NCBI RefSeq assembly: GCF_029873635.1
Contig: NC_080420.1
Location: forward strand, 28,139,032 to 28,203,031
Source: Malania oleifera
Taxonomy: Eukaryota > Streptophyta > Magnoliopsida > Santalales > Ximeniaceae
DNA: 64,000 nucleotides
Reading direction: 5' to 3'
Shown: positions 22,723-34,488 of the stretch, one piece after another
Numbering within the stretch: position 1 is the first letter of the stretch
How the letters are laid out: each line of letters begins with the position of its first letter
Translations under genes and position numbers: made by a program
The notes under the pieces: model-generated
What the model was told of the DNA's origin: nothing
Database searches by the model: none
Seen by the model: only the letters and a program-made list of their open reading frames with translations

Positions 22723-23340
22723 TGTTAGCCTTGGTGTATTCCCAAGGGGGGAGGGGGTGAATTGGAATTTTAAAATTTTATCTCCTAGGTTAAACGAGAT
22801 AGCCGTATAACACAACCTAGGGTCTTTCTAATCATACACCAATTGCGTAGATAATGATATGCAGAAATTAAGTCATGTACATCATTCACAATATAACATA
22901 CACGTGTGGTAAATATAAAGTGCAGAAATGTAAACAAACACACGATATGTTATCGGGGTTCGGCCAATACTGCCTACATCCCCGCTTCTAGTTCGCAAGT
23001 CCGATGATTCCACTAATGCTCACTTAATGGTTGGAGTGGCACCGGTTAGAACCAAGTCAATTAACGGGGTTGACCTCAACCAACACACCTTATCAGGATG
23101 ACGCACCTAACTTTCCTAACTGGGTCTAAGCCAGTACGGGACTATTTACCAGGGCTAGTCTCCCTCTTTAGGCTTGTGCCTAGAATACAACAAATGTGTA
23201 ATACGATTTTTGCGTACACGAAAATATGCTTCTTACACTAAGCAAATTATGTACTACAATATGCACAGTATAATCAATGCACACCAAGAATGTATGAACT
23301 ATAAGCTCGGTGCTCTACATTGAGCGCTGCTGGGCATTCA
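22723..23340 (-). repeat. LTR fragment of the solo-LTR family
   Basis: On the plus strand it starts TGTTAGCCTTGGTGTATTCC and aligns with 1022-1620 of the solo LTR (shared GTGAATTGGAATTTTAAAAT, CCTAGGGTCTTTCTA, CATACACGTG, GCCTAGAA-AC stretches). It is the 3' end of an LTR in minus orientation. The flank beyond 22722 is not a PBS, so this was the outer end. It loses similarity near 23310-23340, before the CACTA sequences. Confidence 0.75.
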
Positions 23341-23689
23341 ATGTCTGAATGTTTGATAATTTTATTATGAAATCATTTTTAACTATAGTATACGTATATA
23401 TTCAAAAAATGTGTACTAATTTTTTGTATAATTATTACTTTGTAGGGTTTGCGGCTGTCACAACATTACAACGATGCCAGACACGTCTGATGCGCACAAC
23501 TTTTGACTTTTCTTGTATTCTTTGTTATCTAAACAAAATTAATTTTTATATTTGAATTTGAATTTGTATTTGTATGTATTTGAATTTTGATCAAATTGTA
23601 TTTTAATTTTAAATAATTTATGAATGTTTTTGTAATTCTGGTTTAATTTTATGTATGCTAAAATGTAATTACAGGTTTTTACCAGAATT

Positions 23690-24434
23690 AATGAATGAAA
23701 TAAAAAAATTAATTATTTAAAAGTATTAGTGATGGTTTGACCGTCGCTAATAACACCACGACAAAGTATTAGTCACAGTTTTCAAACCGTTACTAATAGT
23801 CCATTATCAGTAATGGTTTTCAAATTGTCACTAATTTTCCATTATAAGTGATGATTTAGGAACTGTCACTAAAGCCAAGTATTAGTGACGGTTTGAAAAC
23901 CATCACTAAAAGCTGGTTCCGTGAGCATTAGTGATGGTTAAATAACATTCACTAATAATGGACTAGTAGTGACGTTTGAAAACCATTAATAATACTTGGG
24001 CTTTAGTGACGATTTTGAGCCAAGAAAATGTACAATTTATAGTTACAGTCTTCGACTTTTAGAGAAAGTTTTATTCTGTCACTAGTGCATATTATTAGTG
24101 GCGGTTCCATAATCCATTACTAATACTAATAAGTATTAGTTACGGTCTTCAACTTTTAGTGACGACTTGAAAACCTTGTTTTTTTGTAGTGAATATCCGA
24201 TAAATTGTTACTAATATTTTTTTGCGCGATAGTTTGAGCTAGAAAACCAACTTTTAGTGACGCAAGTATTATTGACGAAGCAAAAATCATCATTAATAAT
24301 GTGCTACTAATGACAGATACCAGTTTCATCACTAATGCCTTAACTAATATTGACAAATTTATTTTTTATCACTAATAGCGCATTATTAGTGACGATTTTT
24401 CCTTCGTCACTAAAAAGACTATTTTTTTGTAGTG
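23690..24434. mobile_element. CACTA (En/Spm) transposon end with subterminal repeats
   Basis: On the minus strand the sequence begins CACTACAAAAAAAT at 24434, the conserved CACTA terminus. It continues with many direct and inverted copies of TTAGTGACGGTTT-like motifs, some forming hairpins (for example TTAGTGACGG…CCATCACTAA near 23883-23912). A second CACTACAAAAAAAC terminus in the same orientation ends at 24191. No transposase and no opposite end are visible. The insertion interrupts gypsy G2 gag. The likely 3-bp target duplication is TCG (24435-24437), but its partner is not found. Confidence 0.8.
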
Positions 24435-25200
24435 TCGTTTTTGGAATATGCCGCCATTTTTTGGCATTACATCTTTGGATGAGTTACTAGACACTTAAAT
24501 CTACTGAACTTCTCGAAATTTGGAGCTTTAAACTTTGTAGGTAAAACAATATTAGGTATTTAATACAAATCAAACGCAACAACCGATCCAAACACGTTTG
24601 TACCCTCCATGGCTCACAAGCACTCCTCCAATACTTCATACCTACGGTTCACCTCCAAGCTAGGAGCTTGTTCTTTAGTTGTTTCCCTGGCTATTTCCCT
24701 TCCTTTGGTATTAGGAATTATTATTGGCAGTGCTTGTGTATTCTTAGTTAGTTGGAACCCTAGGGTTAGTGTCATTGGAATGAGTGGGTGCGAGCTTGAG
24801 CCTGAGCCTTTTATCACATTCACTTGTTTTGATGAAGGATGTCCACTAACTAGTGTACGTGAACGCCCTGGTGGAAATATAGGATCATCTTCAACTGCAA
24901 GTTTTGGAGGTTGGACAACTTTCCCCTTACTCATAGTAGCAAGCATCTCCATAAACTTATTCATTTGATCCTTAATCTCATTAAAATCCGGATTGACCTC
25001 CTCATGGTTTTGCTCAAGCCCCAACATGCGATTTTCCAAATTCTTTTCCATGATTCTGACCTTTCGTCTAGTATTATAAGGATGTATAGATGTTGACTTG
25101 TTTTTCTCAATGTTGAATCTAAAAATGTCCAAGCTACCTTAACAATCTGCTTATCATTATAACTTTGATCTATAGACTCCCACTGCAAGTAGTTGTATAT
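24435..25200 (-). pseudogene. gag fragment of Ty3/gypsy element G2
   Basis: The open stretch 24614-25132 (172 residues) begins MDIFRFNIEKNKS and includes PYNTRRKVRIMEKNLENRM, a short coiled-coil segment, and DDPIFPPG followed by a Ser/Pro-rich part. It ends EVLEECL-stop. The reading then resumes as MEGTNVFGS, IVLPTKFKAPNFEKF and KMAAYSKND up to the CACTA insertion at 24434. This layout is that of gypsy Gag N-terminal regions upstream of the capsid core; the capsid core itself is missing. The element is not the same family as G1 or G5. Confidence 0.7.
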
Positions 25201-25559
25201 TGTGAGCTAACTCCCACGGGCATGATTATGCATGATATTGATTGTTTGCTATGTTTTGGACTTGCCATATAGACTTACTAGGATGGAGAATGAAAAACTT
25301 CCCTATAGTTCTAAGTAATGAAACTCCCGCACCTCCTAAACACTTATCAACTAAAGAGAAAAGAAAGAAGAAGAAAAAAAAATGCCTACGAAAGAGAAAA
25401 GAAAAAAGAAGAAAAAAAATGCCCTCTATCATAAATGAATGTTTTTAATATAGTATTCTACAAAAGTCAAAAGTTTAATCTAAGATCACTTTGTGTCACA
25501 ATTTTAAGAATTGTTGAGGTTGGTCAATTTTAGTTAATTAAAATATCTTTTTGCTTGAA

Positions 25560-25698
25560 TTTTTAAAGTATTCTCTAATTTGCTAACTTTGAAAAGGAAT
25601 TTACTATAGAGATTGACTTGTGTGTGTTTTTAAAATATTTTCTAATTTGCTAACTTTGAAAAGGAATTTACTATAGAGATTGCCTTGTGTGTGTGTGT
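25560..25698. repeat. Two-copy tandem repeat, period 68 bp
   Basis: The stretch TCTAATTTGCTAACTTTGAA and its surroundings occur at 25573 and again at 25641 with very few differences. A short (GT)n and a (TA)n tract follow. Confidence 0.9.
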
Positions 25699-25699
25699 C

Positions 25700-25700
25700 A

Positions 25701-25729
<29 letters not shown>
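25700..25729. repeat. (TA)n microsatellite
   Basis: An uninterrupted run of about 15 TA units follows the duplicated segment. A similar run lies at about 1637-1665 inside the solo LTR. Confidence 0.95.
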
Positions 25730-25733
<4 letters not shown>

Positions 25734-27138
25734 CATAATCTAGTTTGACTTTTAAAAATATTTTCTCACTTTTAAAAAGAGTTATAATTGAATGAAAAAT
25801 AGTTGAATTTGATATATTTGAGATTTTAGGGCTAAATAATATATTGACTTTGATAAGTTTTTACTAAAATGTCTTTTGGTATAAATTTTTAAAAGTATTC
25901 TCTATTCAACTTTTAAAAGGAATTGTACCACACATTGACTTACAAAAAACATCATTTAGTAGTTTTTAAAATTTTTTTCTCTCTTTTAAAAAATTATACT
26001 AAATATGTTAGCTTGCGTAATTGATAACACATTGATGAATTTGACATTTTATTAATATTATTTTTAAAATTTTCAATCTAGACAAAGCATAGACTTGGAT
26101 CCATTTAGAAAATACTACATTTTTGTTTGATTTGTAAAGGTACTTTTTGTTTACTTTTAAAGGGAACGACGCAAGAGATTGATATTGACTTTATTAATTT
26201 ACAAAAGTATAATTTACTTCGACTTTTTAAAACACTTTTTAAAAAAAAATATAAAAGAGTTTTACTCGAGAGGTTGACTCATACCAATACCCATATATGA
26301 ACATATGGTAGATTTTGACTTCATATTTTTATTTTATGCTGAAACTAATATATGTATACATATGGTATATACTAAAAGTCAAACTAAATTATATACTAGA
26401 AAGAACCCTATCTACTACATAAGCAACTTACTTATCATAACTCCCATGCTTTAGCAACGAAAAATTTGTAGTCATGAAACAACAATAATGATCACATCAA
26501 CTTGAAATTTAAAGGCGTGAGAAGCATGATTGCCGCAGTTCTCATGATGCATGTATATATTTAATTGTGATTATGTCATGATGAGTCGCAGTGCTCTATG
26601 GGTACACCCTGGTTTCCTACGCGATGAATTGCCCCTTGGCCTTATTATTGCTTTCTCTTTATTTTAATTATTGTCTTGAAAGGCAAGGTTCAATTCCATG
26701 CCCTTTACTTAAAATTTAGAGAAAATATTTTAAGCTTTTTTGGATTTAACTGCATGAATTTTTTTTTTCTTAAATTATAGAATACTAATAAGATACAAAG
26801 TTATGGTTGGTAATACGCACTGATTATTCTAGATTTCAATTTTAAATTAGTGTGATCTGAATTTTATATTCTATTTAATTTATATAAATTTAAATTTAAG
26901 GTTTGAATATAAAACTTTTAAACATGAAATAATATTATTTTATAAAAAATTCCAAATGACCTGAGAGTTGGATTCTTGCAAGAAGCAGCTGATGTGTTTG
27001 ACTTGATGGAAAATCTTTGCTCCTCCTGAAAAAGAAACCTCACCACTGTTATGGAGTTTGGGACCCAAGTTGAGAGATAGCTTTGTTTGGACATTGTCTA
27101 AATCATTGAGCGGGAGAGAGCTTGTGCAGTTCAAGAAT

Positions 27139-27160
27139 TTTTAAAGCTGCAGCTTTAAAA
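27139..27160. repeat. 22-bp perfect palindrome
   Basis: The half-site TTTTAAAGCTG is followed directly by its reverse complement, giving a perfect palindrome with a PstI-like CTGCAG centre. It lies in the least repeat-like part of the window. Confidence 0.9.
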
Positions 27161-28407
27161 GACCTAAGGGGTATTCTGATATTCATTAGAAGGGATATAT
27201 TACAATTAATGTAAACTTTAAAATGGACCCATTTTTTCCCAATAAAGAATAGGCATATTTTTTATGGAGGGAAAGCAGATACTGTTTCTTGCTTTATGAC
27301 TGGGCAAATGGTGTTAAATGGTTGTTGCCATGTTGGTCAAAATAAGCAGAAACAGGAAGCATGCATTAATATTTTCATTGGCAGGGAGCCCCAGGGAGAG
27401 CCAGCCGCCCAAATGATCTTAGCTGCCATTCATTTCCTGGACCACATCTTTATTAAGTGTTAAATATATTGTGATGCATCACATCCCAGTGGGTTAATAA
27501 ACCTCATGTGCCTTTTGACACTTGCAAGCATTATGGGCAATGGTCCACTGAAGATGTTCATTATCACATGATTAAACCTTTAAGCCAAAATATACCCATC
27601 AAGTCTAAGATTTGTTAAAAAAGGGCAGATTGTTTGTTTTCTAAATCTTTCTAGTCATTATATTTAATTGAAAACGTTAATACATTTTTTACTTAGAGAA
27701 TTTTTCCCTTTTCATAGTTAAATTACTCTAAAGTTGTCATTTATTTTTCCACCATACAAGCTTATTACCAAGTGCAAAATACCTGGAAGTACTTATTTGC
27801 TTCATTTAAGGGCCATTTTGTTTTTTAATTTTTTGTTTAATGATGTAAAGGTACTATTATTAAGAAGGCCTGGATGAAACAATTCCTTCCGTCGGAGTGC
27901 CATTACGTGCAATTCACCAGAGAGCCACCATCACCGCTACCTTAGATCCGTCGTCCAGTCATTTGCTGCCTATGGCAACCACAGTCGGGACCACTTGCCA
28001 CTGCACGCCACACCTGGTTGCCAAAATTGTAGGTACTACTTGATAAACAATATAATGAAAAACACCTCATATGCAATTGGCATTAGTAAAGCCCTTAAGT
28101 ACTACTTGATAACTAGTGTAATGCAGATTACATTCCACGGTTCCTTTTAAGTGTCTAAATGCTCTAGACATTGTAGTTCAATGATCCTTACTAGGATTCT
28201 AGGTGCACCTACTTAAATTATGAACTCTAGAAACAATGTTAGGTTGAGTACGATTCATCAAATAATTCAAACTACTGATGGGCCTAGTATACTCTTCTTA
28301 ATACACATTTAAGTGTGCTCTCATATCAAATAGTGCTTTCCTATATACTTATTACTTAAGTAGCCAAAATTTTTAAGTAGATTTTTATGATAGTCAAATT
28401 GAGAAAT

Positions 28408-31268
28408 TGTAATGATCCCAAAGAAAAATAAAATAAAATAAAATAATATATGCATATATATTTTATCCCCTCACTAATGTGCTCTATCCCCTTACCAATG
28501 TGTCTTATCCCCTCATTAATGTGTCTTATCCCCTCATTTATGTGCCTTCGCACATTTTTATATAAAGAGGGGAGGAGTGTCATATGTAGAAAATTGCAAG
28601 AGGTAGAGAAGGAAAAAGAGAAGGAGGGAAAGTGAGGGAGAAAGAGAGGAGGAAAGAACAAAGAGAGGCTAAAATTTTAAGGATTAGAGCTTTTAGTTGC
28701 GAGAAATTGTAGCATAACGGGTTAAATCAAGGTATGTTTCTAAATTGAATTTTGGTGGTATACTTTGATTTTTATTATGGTATAAACATTATCTTAGTTG
28801 TTCAATTTATGACTTTTGGAGTTATCCTAGTATGGTATTTAAATTTTTCAAGATTTATATTTTGAACCTTACTGAAATATTGAATGTCTAAAATATAAGG
28901 ATTTCTCTAGAACCGACGTTATGCCCAAAAATTTTTAATTTTGGTGGGCTGCTAGTTAATATATTAAAATTCTTTAGGATTAAATTTTGAAATTTTCCAA
29001 AGTCATTTCATATGGATTTTGATTTTTCGAAACTATAGTCAATATGTTGTTAGACATACGTCCAGACTTGGGTTCCGAATTTATTTTATAACTTCTACTT
29101 TGACTATGACTATGAAATTTGGTAGACTCATATATAACATATATAGGAACATATGGATTTAGTTTGGTGATTTTTGAAGTTTGATTAGATGGCTTTTGGA
29201 ATTTTCAAAGTAAGTGTTGAATTTTGGGATGTGAGTTCAATTAGCAGAACTGAAAGTCATAATCAAAAACCAAGTTTAGTGACCAAACGACGTTGTATGG
29301 ATACAAAAGTTGTGTCTAAATTCTAAGCATAAAAGGAAGATCATTTCGAAATAAGCCTCATATTTTTCTAAATAGCAGTTTATTAAATACAATTGAATTT
29401 AGAATTAGACCTTTGAGTGGGTTCAGAGCAAAATTGTAATTCATTTTCTAAATCATGGATTTGTGGTTATCTTCTGATAGGTTAAGGATTTATTAGAAAG
29501 TTTTCAATTTCAGAGCAGCTTAAGATAAGTGGGTTTGATTATGTTAGCTTTTTATAAAATATATCCAAGTTTATTTTTATTTAAAAAAAATATATTTTTA
29601 AATCTTTCGGGGTAATTTATAGCATTATGTTGTTCTATTAAAAATAAATATTTCAACACAAAAATCATGTGGTATGAGCTTATTTTTATTAAGGTGCATT
29701 ACATGTTTTATGAAACAATGATCAATGATGATATTTTTATGATGTTATTTTTATTTCATGATTTATATATTAGTATGTTTTAAAAACCTTTATGGCTCAG
29801 AGATCACCGAGTTATAGATGTTAGGTACCATAGCTTACAGTTTACAGTTACAGAGATTAGAGTGCTTCCACATTGTTCTACAGAGTGATTTTCAGAGTAG
29901 TGGATTTCTCTTGACTACACACGTGATTTCGGACCAGTACTTAATAAGAAAAATCTCAGTTACATTTATAGTTTGATTTAGTTTGGTTGGCTGCCAGTTA
30001 AGTCCAGTCTTCGGACCGCACAACCTTACCATAGGGGTAAACATGGTTCACAATTTACAGGTCTAGGGGATGTTTTACAGAACAAGTATAAGAGAAAGTA
30101 TATATATAAGTATTACAGTTACAATTTATAGCTAATAGTTACCGCTTTACAAATGCAATTTTGAAACCATAGTATTATATGTTAACTGTTACAGAATTAT
30201 GGTTTTTGATTTTGAAACTACAAGTATTATATGTTAACTATTAACTATTATAGAATTATGGTTTTTTATTTTCTAAATCATAGATTTGTGGTTATCTTGT
30301 GATAGGTTAAGGATTTACAAGAAAGTTTTCAATTCAAGAGTAGATCAAGGTAAGTGGGTTTGATTATGTCAGTTTTTTATAAAATATATACAAGTTTATT
30401 TTTTTTAATATTTTAAATCTTTCGGGTAATTTATAAATATTATGTTGTTTTATTAAGAATAAATGTTTTCCGCATGAAAACCATGTGGCATGAGCTTATT
30501 TTTATTAAGGTGCATTACATGTTTTATGAAACAATGAGCAATGAAGATATTTTTATGATAGATGCTATTTTTATTTCATGATTTATATATTAGTATGTTT
30601 TAGAAACCCTTATGGTTCAAAGATTACAGAGTTACAGATGCTTAGTACCATACCTTATAGTTGACAGTTATAAAGATCATAATGCACCCACAGTGTTCTA
30701 TAGAGCGATTTTCATAGCAGTGAATTTCTCCTAAGTGCACACCTGGTTCCGGACCATGAATTAATAGGAAAAATCTCACTTACAGTTATAGTTTGACTTA
30801 GTTTGGTTAGCCATCAGCTAAGTATAATATTCGGACCGCACAACCTTGCCATAGAGGTAAACATAGCCCACAATTGACAGTCCTAAGCGATGTTTTATAG
30901 AACAAGTATAAAAGAAAGTATATAATCTTTCTTACTTATTGAGCATCGTCTCACCCAATTATTCGCCTACCTTACAGATAGCTTTGAGGAGCGTTTTGAG
31001 AATCATGCATAGTATGCACATGGGCGTGATTAGAGAGAGCAATTTAAAATAAATACCAGTATAGTACTAGCTGGAAACACTTATATGTTTTGGAAATTTT
31101 AAGAATGTTAATTTTGATGTTAGAGATACTCCTGTATTGTGGTTATTTAGCACTCAATTATAAAAGTTTATGAGGATTCATTTATTCCCATTGTTTCTAT
31201 TTCTTACGTCACTTGAGCAATTATTATAGAAAGTCGCACTTTAGACCCTACAGGTTTAGGGTATGACA
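28408..31268 (+). repeat. 5' LTR of gypsy G3
   Basis: The LTR is about 2861 bp. It begins TGTAATGATCCCAAAG and ends GGGTATGACA at the PBS. It matches 45218-46897 over its first two thirds. Inside it there is an older partial duplication: about 29430-30060 and 30270-30900 share GGATTTGTGGTTATCTTGTG-like and TTTTATGAAACAATGA segments in the same order. Confidence 0.8.
28463..28550. repeat. 21-22 bp minisatellite in 5' LTR of G3
   Basis: Four copies of a unit near CTTATCCCCTCATTAATGTGT occur in tandem. The 3' LTR keeps only about two units (45323-45358). Confidence 0.9.
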
Positions 31269-31284
31269 ATTGTGATATTAGAGC
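31269..31284 (+). other. PBS of gypsy G3 (decayed Met-tRNA type)
   Basis: ATTGTGATATTAGAGC directly follows the LTR and is a mutated form of ATTGGTATCAGAGC. Confidence 0.7.
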
Positions 31285-31384
31285 ATAGGTTATAGGTTTT
31301 GTAGACTTTAGTGAATAATTTTTGTCTGAGTATGGGCATGAATTATGACGAGGGTAGAACTAGATAGGTTAGGATGCTTTTAGC

Positions 31385-31830
31385 CTATTATTTTGCTATG
31401 CTTTGACTCTGAGAGATGCAGATAATGCTAACGATGTGGTGACAGGTAATATTCCCATGTTCTCTAAGAAATTCATAGTATTATTCAATTTTGGAGCCAC
31501 ACATTCCTTTATATCAATGACTTATGTTAAAATGTGTGGGGTTGGGACCCAACTATTAGATACTGAGTTATATGTGATTATGCCCATGGGAACCTCGGTA
31601 GTATGTAGGAAGATACTAAAGGGTTGCCGAATTTGTATCAAGGAAAGAGTACTACCTGCCAACTTAGTAGTGTTTGATATGTATGGGATCAATGTAATTC
31701 TTGGGATGCACTGACTCTCTTCTAGTTATGCCTATGTAGATTGCAACAATAAAGAGGTAGTGTTCAGGCAACTTGGCAAGAAAGAGTACAAGTTCATTGG
31801 ATCCCATGTGCGCCTTTCACTGCTAATATT
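31385..31830 (+). pseudogene. pol of G3: retroviral-type aspartic protease
   Basis: The open stretch 31403-31714 contains LFNFGATHSFIS, homologous to the gypsy protease active site, where D-S-G is expected. Here it reads N-F-G, so the catalytic Asp is lost. Downstream VVFDMYGINVILGM is the conserved C-terminal part (hydrophobic-hydrophobic-G). A stop follows at 31712. The protease would cut the polyprotein; this copy cannot. Confidence 0.85.
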
Positions 31831-31890
31831 GTCGGTCATTCAGCAAAGATTCTACTCTTGGATGGATGTTAGGGATACCTAGCATGTGTA

Positions 31891-33140
31891 ATGGAGGTGC
31901 CAAAGGAAGAATTGAAGCTTGAGGATATTCCAATAGCAAGGGAATTCTTGGATGTATTCCCTGAAGACTTACTTGGGTTGCCCCCCTATCGTGAAATTGA
32001 GTTCGCTATCAACCTACTTCCAAGAACGGTACTTGTATCTAAAGCTCTATACATAATAGCACCAGCAGAATAGAAAGAGCTGAAGAAGCAGTTACAGGAA
32101 TTGTTAGACAAAGGTTTCATTAGACCTAGTGTGTCACCATAGGGAGCACCAATTCTATTTGTTAAAAAGAAGGATGGGTCGTTGAGGATGTGTATTGATT
32201 ATTTGGAATTAAACAAGGTGACGATTAAGAACAAATACCCACTACCTCGCATAAATGACTTATTTTATCAACTCCAACAAACACAAGTCTTTTTTAAGAT
32301 TGATCTTGATCTGGGTACCATTAGCTGAAAATCAAGTTAGAGGACGTTCCAAAGACTACATTCAGAACTAGACATGGCCACTATGAATTTTTAGTCATGC
32401 TATTCGGGTTGACTAATGCCCTTGCTGTATTCATGGACCTAATGAACAAAGTCTTTCATGAATACTTGGATCAATTTGTTGTGATCTTTATTGATGACAT
32501 CTTGATCCATTCAAGAAGCCCAGAAGAACATGAGAACCACTTGAGGCTAATACTCCAAGTTCTAAGAGAAAATAAACTCTATGCCAAACTTAAGAAGTGT
32601 GAGTTTTGGCTAGCAAAAGTTGCATTCTTGGGACACATGGTATCCAAAGATGGCATTTTAGTGGATCCAAGTAAGATAGATGTCATAGCGAATTGGGCGA
32701 GGCTAAACAATTTCATGAGATCAGAAGTTTCATAGGTCTTGTCGGATACTATCACCGGTTTGTAGAAGGATTTTAGAGGATATCGATCTTATTAACGAGG
32801 TTAACAAGGAAGAATGTTAAGTTTGAATGTATAGAGGAATGTGAGCAAATCTTTCAAAAATTAAAGCAACGACTCATCACTGCTCCAGTGCTGACAATTC
32901 CTTTGGGAGCAAGTGGTTTTGTAATTTACAGTGATACATTCCAAAAAGGGCTCGGGTGCGTGCTAATGCAACATGGAAAGGTCATTGCATATGCTTCTCG
33001 ACAACTCAAGGAGCACAAGAAAAATTATCCTACTCATGATTTGGAACTGGTAGCGGTGGTGTTCACATTAAAGATATGAAAACACTATTTATATGGTGAA
33101 AGGTGTGAGATCTTCACAAACCATAAAAGTCTCAAGTATT
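31891..33140 (+). pseudogene. pol of G3: reverse transcriptase and RNase H
   Basis: RT begins at 31891 (EFLDVFPEDLLGLPPYREIEF), has a stop at 32071, then [15 protein letters not shown] and [12 protein letters not shown], followed by a frameshift near 32330. The second part (32397-32735) has the intact active-site motif FIDDIL and the [11 protein letters not shown] motif. RNase H (32888-33079 and beyond) reads [29 protein letters not shown] and, after a stop, EIFTNHKSLKYF, where the last catalytic Asp (normally TDHKSL) is Asn. The product would be inactive. Confidence 0.85.
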
Positions 33141-33747
33141 TCTTTATGTAAAAAAAAAATTGAACATGAGACAAAGGAGATGGTTAAAGCTAATCAAAGA
33201 CTATGATTGCACCATTAACTACCACTCTGAAAAAGCCAACGTGGTAGCAAACACTTTGAGTTGAAAGTCATCGAATACCTCAATTTTGGCAATGGTTACT
33301 CAACATCAAATCATAATGGATCTTGAAAGGTTTGGTGTTGAGATAGTGGAGGGAAATCATCAGGCTTTCATTGCTAGTTTAGTAATCCAACCGACCTTGA
33401 GGGAAAAGATTAAGGCTATACAGATGCAAGATGCAAAATTAGTAAAGATCATGGATGAGGTACAAAATGGACTTAAGGTGGATTTCAACATCTTAGATGA
33501 TAAGGCTTTGAGATTTTGAAACAGATTGTGTGTGCCCAATGATGAAGATATTAAAAGAACAATTTTAAAAGAAGCTCATCAATCTTTTTATATGGAGCAT
33601 GAAGATGTATTGGGACTTGCGAGAGTCTTTTTGGCAGAATAACATGAAAAGAGAGATTGCACAATTTGTAGAATAATGCCTTACTTGTTAGCAAGTGAAG
33701 GCTGAACATTAGAGACCAATAGGGTCGCTACAACCACTCAACGTTGT
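33141..33747 (+). pseudogene. pol of G3: integrase N-terminal part
   Basis: The stretch 33286-33519 (77 residues) covers the linker after RNase H. Further on, with shifts, come LCVPNDEDIKRTILKEAH and the remains of the zinc-binding motif (EIAQFVE-stop-CLTC). The reading reaches the QPLNVV segment at 33745, which is cut by composite C and continues at 44108 as EWKWEHIFMDFV. Confidence 0.75.
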
Positions 33748-34191
33748 TGTTGACTCTATGAGTCCAATCCAATTTTGATAATGACAAATCACTTGGTATT
33801 TGATCTGTGCATTCAATTTGTGAACAAGACCTATATTAAGCATGCACAAAAAGATAACGAGACATGGAAGCCATAAAGTAAAGATGATACATTTTGGCAA
33901 GCTCCATGGAGATCAAAGAGTACAAGAATCAAGATGCAAGCGGCAAAGTTCAAGAACATCTTAGGAATGGGTATTTAGAACTTATGTATTTACATTCTCG
34001 TATGATTTAATTTGAGGCTCAACATAACTTAGAATGATTTTAGGATTCATGCATTTCATGTATATCATTAGGGGACTTTCATGGACTTAGAAATATTCTT
34101 TAAACCTTGGAAAGAACCTTTATAAAAGAGCCAAGAAAGAAAGTAAAATAGATTTTTAAATAAAAAAAAAGAAAGGAAAATTGAGAAAAAG

Positions 34192-34392
34192 GGGACTTCA
34201 GTTGCCTGAACTCACCCTCAGTAGCCTGAAGAATTTCTTCAGGAGCATGAAGATTAACTTTGGTAGCCTGAAGAATTAATGGGAAAACATAGCAAGATGG
34301 CTGAGGTACTTCGGTTGCCTGACCCTGGAACTTCAGTTGCCTGAAGTCACTTTAGGAGCCTAAACTTCAACATTAGTAGGCTGAAGTCGCGG
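34192..34392. repeat. CTTCAG-NNNN-CTGAAG array in LTR1 of C
   Basis: About nine copies of an inverted repeat with arms CTTCAG and CTGAAG around a TTGC, TAGC or GAGC centre occur, for example near 34196, 34218, 34246, 34267, 34314, 34335 and 34370. LTR2 carries the same array at about 40752-40948. Confidence 0.85.
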
Positions 34393-34480
34393 GAAAGTTT
34401 AAAAATCAGATTTTTATTAAACGAACTCGCGAGCTTTTTCTTTGATCCAACGGTTGAGATCAATTCTAAGGGTAAGACAC

Positions 34481-34488
34481 TATAAATA
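34481..34488 (+). promoter_or_regulatory. Probable TATA box, LTR1 of C
   Basis: TATAAATA lies about 90 bases after the palindrome array. LTR2 has the same motif at 41039-41046. Confidence 0.6.

Larger units (their letters stand above)
25201..28407. other. AT-rich region without recognised element or gene
   Basis: No LTR, PBS, pol motif or long open frame is visible over 3.2 kb. Features seen are a 68-bp tandem duplication (25560-25698), a (TA)n tract and a 22-bp perfect palindrome. The part from about 26940 to 28030 has less skewed composition and may be low-copy sequence, such as an ancient gene fragment or regulatory DNA. A short near-repeat (GTACTACTTGATAA) occurs at about 28032 and 28099. 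I cannot assign a function. Confidence 0.4.

Noticed and set aside
24609..24968. 119-residue frame on the plus strand with hydrophobic segments
   Set aside because: It is the exact antisense of the better supported gypsy gag (24614-25132).
26940..27134. 64-residue frame on the minus strand as a possible host exon
   Set aside because: No domain recognised, no other exon-like segments or conserved splice context nearby; kept only as part of the unassigned region.
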